Of a stretch of DNA of 64,000 nt, positions 58,552 to 64,000 are shown piece after piece (position 1 is the stretch's first letter; the number at the start of each line of letters is the position of its first letter). The DNA is from Corynebacterium sp. (GTDB taxonomy: Bacteria; Actinomycetota; Actinomycetes; Mycobacteriales; Mycobacteriaceae). The notes beneath the pieces were generated by a model that did not search any database, had not been told where the DNA came from, and saw only the letters and a program-made list of their open reading frames with translations. Both the position numbers and the translations under genes were made by a program. The DNA lies in the NCBI RefSeq assembly GCF_030532965.1, contig NZ_JAUNKC010000017.1, positions 1-64,000 on the forward strand, written 5' to 3'.

Positions 58552-59871
58552 TTAGAACGGTGGTTGATCGTCGGCGGCATCTTCGACGGATAGCCCTAAT
58601 GCGTCGAAAAGCTGGGCGGATTGCCACATGACGATGTCCTGTCCCTTGTCGATGAGCTCTTCGGCGCGTTTTTGTTTGGACGTTACCGAATCCCACGGCC
58701 CCATCACCAACATCGTGGTTTTCTTGGTCACATTCTTGCCGATGGTCGCCCCAACCGCCGCCATTTTCTCCCACAGCAGGCCCTTATCGAACGGCTCGAA
58801 ATCACCCGTCAAGGTGACGTTATGGCCGAATAGTGGGTGGTTCGGGTCCGCCTCCAGATTGGCCGCCGGAATGACTTCCGGCGTGGCAGCTTTCGCCCAG
58901 CGCGGCTGCGGCGCGGACCGGCGCTGCGGCTTCTCCTCGGCTACGTCGGTTGTACCGGTTTGCGCAAGACGCGTTGACGGCGGATTATTCAGCACCGGGT
59001 AAACCCGCTTGTCGTTGAGATTGCCCATACTGAAACCGAAGCTAGAAAACACTTCGTTCAACGAACCGCTGTAGCCAGCGCGCAACGCCAGATTGACGAG
59101 AATCCCGGCGCAGGCTTCCGCATCGGCGGCCGCATCGTGGTGTTTACGCAGCGGAACGTCTAAGAAATTCGCAACAACCGGCAACCTGTGGCTTACCACC
59201 CCCAACTTTGCCGCGCGGGAGGCCGCCAGCGAGCAGGCGAAATCCCACTTCGGGGTCGGAACCTGCGCGGCAGCACAGGCGCGGGAGAACGCGGTGAAAT
59301 CGAATTGGGCATTGTGCGCCACCAGCGGCGACTGGCCAACGGCAGCTACAACTTCGGCGAGGACTTCAGCAAACGGCGGGGCATCGGCGACATCTTCCGG
59401 TTGAATGCCATGGATTGCGATATTGGCCGGGTCGAATTCGCTCAACGACGTCGGCGGCTGACACAACCAACACTGTGTCTTGCCAATGGCACCGTCGATA
59501 ACCTCCACGATGCCAATCTGGCAGATCGATCCCCAATCCGCGTTCGCGGTTTCGACATCAATGCCCACGAAATTCAAGCCAGGCACCGCACCACCGGCTT
59601 CGCCCCGCAGCGCGGCGGACACGGCGGCAATGAACGCTTCTTGTTGCTGCGTCGTCCCCGGCGCGAACCTGAAAATCTGAGGTATTCCGCTCAGCTGCAC
59701 CCAGCCTATGGCATGCGGGGTGGGTGCGACGACGGTTTCTACCGTGGTTGTGTCCGAAAGGCTAAACGTGCGATCGTCGCTACCGAGCGCAGCTGCGAGG
59801 AGGCTTGGGCTGAGCCTGATTCCATTGTTTGTCACATGCAGCGTTGCACCGTATGCGGCGATTGTAGACAT
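58552..59871 (-). CDS. DEDDh 3'-5' exonuclease with BRCT domain (DnaQ-like)
   Basis: 439 aa. An N-terminal ~95-residue domain of unknown type precedes the exonuclease domain (FVGIDVETAN with Asp105 and Glu107, LVAHNAQFDFTAFSRAC, HHDAAADAEACAG with the general-base His). A linker rich in Arg/Pro leads to a BRCT domain (GHNVTLTGDFEPF to LIDKGQDIVMW). It is annotated as DNA polymerase III epsilon-like in actinobacteria, but since DnaE1 has its own PHP proofreading it may act in repair instead. BRCT suggests recruitment to damaged DNA. No key residue is missing. Confidence 0.9.
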   Translation of the reverse strand: MSTIAAYGATLHVTNNGIRLSPSLLAAALGSDDRTFSLSDTTTVETVVAPTPHAIGWVQLSGIPQIFRFAPGTTQQQEAFIAAVSAALRGEAGGAVPGLNFVGIDVETANADWGSICQIGIVEVIDGAIGKTQCWLCQPPTSLSEFDPANIAIHGIQPEDVADAPPFAEVLAEVVAAVGQSPLVAHNAQFDFTAFSRACAAAQVPTPKWDFACSLAASRAAKLGVVSHRLPVVANFLDVPLRKHHDAAADAEACAGILVNLALRAGYSGSLNEVFSSFGFSMGNLNDKRVYPVLNNPPSTRLAQTGTTDVAEEKPQRRSAPQPRWAKAATPEVIPAANLEADPNHPLFGHNVTLTGDFEPFDKGLLWEKMAAVGATIGKNVTKKTTMLVMGPWDSVTSKQKRAEELIDKGQDIVMWQSAQLFDALGLSVEDAADDQPPF

Positions 59872-59993
59872 CTACTTTTAACCTTTCGTTGTCTTCGACC
59901 CTAAGTTGTAAAGCACGGAGACCCAAGCTTACACACCTTTGATGTGACAAAGTTGTGCAAGCTCTTTTCCCAGAAAGCGGCGCTGTGGTGCCG

Positions 59994-62447
59994 TTAGCGG
60001 CGCGTTTGATCGTAGGTGGCGGAGTTGATCGAGTAATCGTCGATGGTCGATGGTGGGTTGCTTGTCGACGCCACCCTGGGTGTAGCCTGGCTTGTTGTCC
60101 GTTCCTTGCGGCTTCCAGGAATGGAGGTGCCGAAGTATCGCTCGTGGAGATCGTCGCCATTTTGCTCGGAGTGCTGCGTCGGCGGCTCGTGATCCTCACC
60201 TGGGGGATTCGAATTCATCTCGCACATCATTGCGTCGGAGTCTCCGGAGTGGTCATGGCCGTCCTGTTCGCACTTGACGTAGGCCTCTGGAACCGGGGAT
60301 TCGATCTGGCGGAAGATGATGATGGAGCGGGCGGGTACGACGATGGAACCGTCGGCCGCGATGGTCTTGTCTTCCACCGGGTAACCAGTGTTCTCGGTGG
60401 TATCGACGATGAGTTTCCAGCTGCGGCCGAATTGCTTGCCAGGCAGGGTGAATTCGATGTCATCCCAGTGGGCGTTGAACATCAACAGGAATGAGTCATC
60501 TTTGATCGCCTGGCCGCGGTCGTCGGGTTCGGCGATGTTCCGACCGTTGAGATACACCATCAGCGATTTGCCAAAGGCGAATTCCCAGTCGCCTTGGGTC
60601 ATGAGCTTTCCGGATGGCACCAACCATGCAATATCGCGGTCGGGTGCGTCCGCGCCAAGGGGACCACCGGCGAGGAAGCGACGTCGCCTAAATACCGGGT
60701 GGTTAGCGCGGATGCGGATCAGGCGTTTCGTGAAGTCCAGGAGGTCCTTGTTGGTTTCCGTCAGGCTCCAATCCATCCATGCCAATTCGTTGTCTTGGCA
60801 ATAGACGTTGTTATTGCCGTTTTGGGTGCGGGCGATTTCGTCGCCATGCGCAATCATGGGGGTGCCTTGGCTGAGCAGCAGGGTGGTGAGGAAGTTGCGG
60901 CGTTGCCGGGCGCGTAATGCAATGATCTCCGGGTCTTCGGTGGGGCCTTCTACGCCACAGTTCCACGACCTGTTGTGTGATTCGCCGTCGCGGTTGTCTT
61001 CGCCGTTGGCCATGTTGTGTTTTTCGTTGTAACTGACCAGGTCGTTCAATGTAAAACCGTCGTGGGCGGTGACGAAGTTAATCGAGGCGGTGGGGCGGCG
61101 TCCGTTATTGGCGTAGAGGTCGGAGGAACCGGTGATGCGGGAGGCGAACTCGCCAAGCGTCGAGGGCTCACCCCGCCAGAAGTCCCGTACGGTATCCCGG
61201 TATTTTCCGTTCCATTCCGTCCACAAAGGTGGGAAGTTGCCTACCTGGTAGCCGCCTTCGCCGACATCCCACGGTTCGGCGATGAGTTTGACTCGGGATA
61301 CTACTGGGTCTTGCTGCACGAGGTCGAAGAATGTTGCTAGCTTATCGACGTCGTTAAGCTCCCGGGCTAATGTCGAGGCGAGGTCGAACCGGAAGCCGTC
61401 GACATGCATTTCGGTGACCCAATACCGCAACGAATCCATGATTAATTGCAGCGAATGCGGATCGCGCACGTTCAGGGAGTTACCGGTGCCGGTGTAATCC
61501 ATGTAGTAGGCCTTGGAGCCGTCGACAAGCCGGTAGTAGGCTTCGTTATCGATGCCCCGGAACGCGATGGTTGGGCCGAGGTGGTTACCTTCGGCGGTGT
61601 GGTTGTAGACCACGTCAAGGATGACTTCGATTCCGGCTTCGTGGAACGCCCGCACCATGCCTTTGAATTCGGATACCGCCCCACCCGGCTGCCGGTTTGC
61701 CGCATAATCCTGTTGCGGCGCGAAGAAACCGAATGTGTTGTACCCCCAGTAGTTGCGCAGCCCAAGTTCACGCAACCGGTCGTCTTGGAGGAATTGGTGC
61801 ACCGGCATTAATTCGATAGCCGTGACACCCAGATCTTTTAAGTACTTGATAATCGCCGGATGAGCCAGCCCCGCGTAAGTGCCCCGAAGGTCCTTGGGGA
61901 CATCCGGATGCGTCATGGTCATGCCCTTAACATGGGCCTCGTAGATGACGGTTTCGTGGTAGGGAATCTTCGGTGCCCGGTCGGAACCCCAATCGAAAAA
62001 CGGATTAACCACGACCGATAGCATTGTATGGCCTAGGGAATCCTCGGTGTTGCGCGAGTTTATGTCGTACGGTTTGGTGATGTCGTAGCTAAACAGCGAT
62101 GGGTGACCGTCGAATTCACCATCAAACGCCCGGGCGTAGGGATCCACCAATAGTTTGTTGGAATCACAGCGCTTGCCATTTGCAGGGTCGTACGGTCCGT
62201 GGATGCGGTAGCCGTAGCGTTGGCCGGGCTGGACGCCAGGTAGATAGCAGTGCCAGGTGTGGGCGTCGACTTCCTCTAAATTGATGCGTTCTTCGGTGCC
62301 TGCCTCGTCGATGAGGCAAAGCTCAACCTTTTCTGCAACGTCAGAAAAGATGGCAAAGTTTGTTCCTGCACCGTCGTATTTTGATCCCAGCGGATAAGCA
62401 TCGCCGGGCCAGATTTTGCGTGCGGAAGCCGTGGGTGAATCAGTCAT
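59994..62447 (-). CDS. glgX: glycogen debranching enzyme GlgX
   Basis: 817 aa GH13 isoamylase-type enzyme that removes side chains of glycogen phosphorylase-limit dextrin. N-terminal CBM48 (YPLGSKYDGAGTNFAIFS), barrel motifs DVVYNHTAEG, VDGFRFDLAS (nucleophile Asp ~353), LIAEPWD (Glu ~391) and TAHDGFTLND (Asp ~462). The last ~100 residues after IIIFRQIESP are unusual: polar, His/Asp/Ser-rich (EQDGHDHSGDSD) and probably disordered. The start is 15 bases after the TetR gene, so they form an operon. Confidence 0.95.
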   Translation of the reverse strand: MTDSPTASARKIWPGDAYPLGSKYDGAGTNFAIFSDVAEKVELCLIDEAGTEERINLEEVDAHTWHCYLPGVQPGQRYGYRIHGPYDPANGKRCDSNKLLVDPYARAFDGEFDGHPSLFSYDITKPYDINSRNTEDSLGHTMLSVVVNPFFDWGSDRAPKIPYHETVIYEAHVKGMTMTHPDVPKDLRGTYAGLAHPAIIKYLKDLGVTAIELMPVHQFLQDDRLRELGLRNYWGYNTFGFFAPQQDYAANRQPGGAVSEFKGMVRAFHEAGIEVILDVVYNHTAEGNHLGPTIAFRGIDNEAYYRLVDGSKAYYMDYTGTGNSLNVRDPHSLQLIMDSLRYWVTEMHVDGFRFDLASTLARELNDVDKLATFFDLVQQDPVVSRVKLIAEPWDVGEGGYQVGNFPPLWTEWNGKYRDTVRDFWRGEPSTLGEFASRITGSSDLYANNGRRPTASINFVTAHDGFTLNDLVSYNEKHNMANGEDNRDGESHNRSWNCGVEGPTEDPEIIALRARQRRNFLTTLLLSQGTPMIAHGDEIARTQNGNNNVYCQDNELAWMDWSLTETNKDLLDFTKRLIRIRANHPVFRRRRFLAGGPLGADAPDRDIAWLVPSGKLMTQGDWEFAFGKSLMVYLNGRNIAEPDDRGQAIKDDSFLLMFNAHWDDIEFTLPGKQFGRSWKLIVDTTENTGYPVEDKTIAADGSIVVPARSIIIFRQIESPVPEAYVKCEQDGHDHSGDSDAMMCEMNSNPPGEDHEPPTQHSEQNGDDLHERYFGTSIPGSRKERTTSQATPRVASTSNPPSTIDDYSINSATYDQTRR

Positions 62448-62462
62448 AGCGCTATTTTAGCG

Positions 62463-63047
62463 CTAGATGTGAGCTAATCCGGTGGTGATTATTGTCAAAC
62501 CCATCCCAAATTGTTTTTCCGCCGCCAATTGTGCCTGTACCAGCGGGTTTTCCTCAGTTTCTATCGCCCCCACTTGAGGTTCCGCGGCGATTCGCAGGTA
62601 CTCCGTCTGCTCAAAAACTGTTGCACCGACAACAAAATGCAGTGCAGTGGCGACCCCGGCGGCAGGTGCTGAGTCCGGTAGCGTCGCGGCGAATACTTCT
62701 AATACTTCGCTGCGCAATTGGGAATTGGTGAGCGCGGCACTTACCAATTCTGCGCCGTCGCGGTGCTCCAACATTGATAGCCGCATATGCATGCAGGCTG
62801 CGGTTAGGTTCTCGTGTTCGACGGCGGCGCCCGCGTCTAGGAAATCGGCAAGGATTGTGCGCGCGGTGGCGTCGATAAGCGCCTGCTTATTTTTGAAGTG
62901 CCAGTACAACGCACCGGGGGCGACGTCTAGTTGTGTCGCAACTCGGCGCATCGTCATATCGGCTAAGCCGAATGCGTTAAGAATTTCCAAACTGGCCGCA
63001 ATAATCGAATCCTTGCTTAATTGCACGACCTTAATATTAGCTGTCAT
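62463..63047 (-). CDS. TetR-family transcriptional regulator
   Basis: 194 aa. N-terminal helix-turn-helix (DSIIAASLEILNAFGL, MRRVATQLDVAPGALYWHFKNKQ) and a TetR_C-like ligand-binding domain. A perfect palindrome (63078-63098) lies 31 bases upstream of its ATG and is the likely operator, so the gene is probably self-repressed. With glgX only 15 bases downstream it likely controls glycogen debranching in response to an unknown ligand. ATG at 63047. Confidence 0.9.
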   Translation of the reverse strand: MTANIKVVQLSKDSIIAASLEILNAFGLADMTMRRVATQLDVAPGALYWHFKNKQALIDATARTILADFLDAGAAVEHENLTAACMHMRLSMLEHRDGAELVSAALTNSQLRSEVLEVFAATLPDSAPAAGVATALHFVVGATVFEQTEYLRIAAEPQVGAIETEENPLVQAQLAAEKQFGMGLTIITTGLAHI

Positions 63048-63550
63048 TCACTCGCGCCACCGGAAAGTTACCCGCGTGTATGCAACAAGGTTGCATACGC
63101 TTTGCCCTCATACGGGGCACGGGGTGCGCCCAGGTTGCAGATTGGGCAGGAATCTCTAGGTGGGTTTCACACTTTGGCCGGTAGCTTCGACTGAGAGTTT
63201 CGACTGGGAGCTGTGGCGGGGCGAAGTGCTGCTTTCGGTTTTAACGCTCTGTTAGATGGCATTGATTGTGAGTTCTGTGTCCATGCCATCGTGGGTACAA
63301 CTGTGCTGTCATGCCGAAAACTACAGCTATGTGGCAACGGTGAGGTATCGGCAAGCTGGGTATTCGCTGTGGTCGGTCTGTAATAGCTGGGAATCGCTGG
63401 GAGGATTCTGCCAATTGACTGTGAACCGGTAGAAAACGAGGATTGCTTTGTTAAGCTGATCCACGCAACCGATTCTCACCGGGGAGAATACGCGTTTAAA
63501 AGATGTAAATACCTGATGTTTTAACATCACACTCAAAGGAGAAAATTACA
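63048..63550. other. divergent intergenic region (TetR-glgX / lipoprotein)
   Basis: About 500 bases. Near the left end is the palindrome at 63078-63098. The right end has the AAAGGAG ribosome site (63536-63542) of the lipoprotein. No gene is supported between. Confidence 0.5.
63078..63098. promoter_or_regulatory. probable TetR operator
   Basis: GTATGCAAC AAG GTTGCATAC: perfect 9-bp arms around a 3-base centre, the size of typical TetR-family sites. It lies in the promoter region of the TetR-glgX operon. Confidence 0.7.
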
Positions 63551-64000
63551 GTGCAGAGCCGAATCCGCGTGAGCAACATGAAGAAAGTCGCATTCGCAGC
63601 CATCACCGCAAGTGCCCTTGTTCTTGCCGCTTGCGGTTCCGAAGAGGAGGCAACCACTGCAGCATCCTCCAAGGTTGCCGCAGCATCTTCCAAGGCGGTT
63701 TCCGCCGCTGCTGATGCCAGCACCACCGTGGCTGAAGAGATGAGCAAGCCAGCTGAATCCCCAACCGAAGAGACACCAGCTGCTCCTGAAGCAACCGCAA
63801 TCCCTGAAGATCTCCAGGTCCCAGAAATCCCAGCCGTTGTTCACCAGCCAATCGAAGCTGCACCAGCATCCCCTGAAGACGCGGCAGCCATTGAAGGTTT
63901 GGTTTACGGCCTCAACAACGGCACCACCCTGCGTAGCTACATGGCCTACATCCCAGACAACTCCTGCCAAGCTGCACTTGACGCACACGGTGGCCGTGAA
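63551..64000 (+). CDS. lipoprotein, 3' end beyond window
   Basis: Open to the window end (150 codons). GTG start at 63551 is supported by AAAGGAG 8 bases upstream; an ATG at 63578 is in frame. The signal peptide ends in the lipobox VLAACG (Cys28), so the protein is lipid-anchored. An Ala/Ser/Thr/Glu/Pro-rich linker of ~80 residues follows, then the start of a globular domain (AAIEGLVYGLNNGTTLRSYMA) with a Cys in NSCQAAL. The family is uncertain. Confidence 0.8.
   Translation, partial: MQSRIRVSNMKKVAFAAITASALVLAACGSEEEATTAASSKVAAASSKAVSAAADASTTVAEEMSKPAESPTEETPAAPEATAIPEDLQVPEIPAVVHQPIEAAPASPEDAAAIEGLVYGLNNGTTLRSYMAYIPDNSCQAALDAHGGRE

Noticed and set aside
63533..63988. 151-aa minus-strand open frame over the last lipoprotein
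   Set aside because: Gly/Cys/Trp-rich antisense of an Ala/Ser/Glu/Pro coding region; the plus strand has a lipobox and ribosome site.

Overview
The window looks like a chromosome segment of a Corynebacterium (Actinobacteria). It has moderate-to-high GC and many TANNNT -10 boxes only 6-8 bases before the start codon, as expected for leaderless mRNAs. The right half carries a corynebacterial housekeeping neighbourhood: L-asparaginase, lspA, rluD-type pseudouridine synthase, dnaE, ilvA, treZ, relS and glgX. I see no rRNA, tRNA, CRISPR array or transposase.

Layout. (1) 0.1-2.6 kb: an unknown small gene, then a visibly AT-rich SIR2-domain gene typical of anti-phage defence proteins, reading towards the array. 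(2) 2.6-38.1 kb: about 35 kb, nearly all on the minus strand. It is a tandem array of giant paralogous proteins (up to ~1,490 aa) headed by a DUF4132-family gene at 37257-38111. Full-length paralogs have an N-terminal helical module, a second helical segment, a beta-rich middle module, a C-terminal helical module and a terminal winged-helix-like domain ending in a YEELTTTRYR-type tail. Next to the DUF4132 gene the copies are full length (32853-37253, 28287-32756, 23901-28262). Further away they become frameshifted (19481-23817, 9984-13482), lose the beta module (16359-19484), lose the ends (13750-15630, 3093-5837), split in two (7190-9987), or survive only as fragments (13592-13738, 2566-3096). 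A lipoprotein gene (6139-6786) and an unknown gene (15674-16321) sit among them. (3) 38.6-64.0 kb: ordinary housekeeping and envelope genes.

How the genes work together. The array reads as one or a few long minus-strand operons with 3-96 bp gaps and three ATGA stop/start overlaps. DUF4132 proteins (MolR/YehI family) are known beside MoxR ATPase and vWA genes in other bacteria. Those partners are absent here, so this is an isolated and heavily amplified version. Its function is unknown; the convergent SIR2 gene and the recombination scars suggest, but do not prove, a biological-conflict role.

In the right part, lspA and the pseudouridine synthase are translationally coupled. TetR and glgX form an operon behind a perfect 9-3-9 palindrome (63078-63098), probably the TetR operator. 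treZ and glgX belong to glycogen/trehalose metabolism, relS to alarmone synthesis, and dnaE plus a DEDDh-BRCT exonuclease to DNA replication or repair. The window ends inside a lipoprotein gene.
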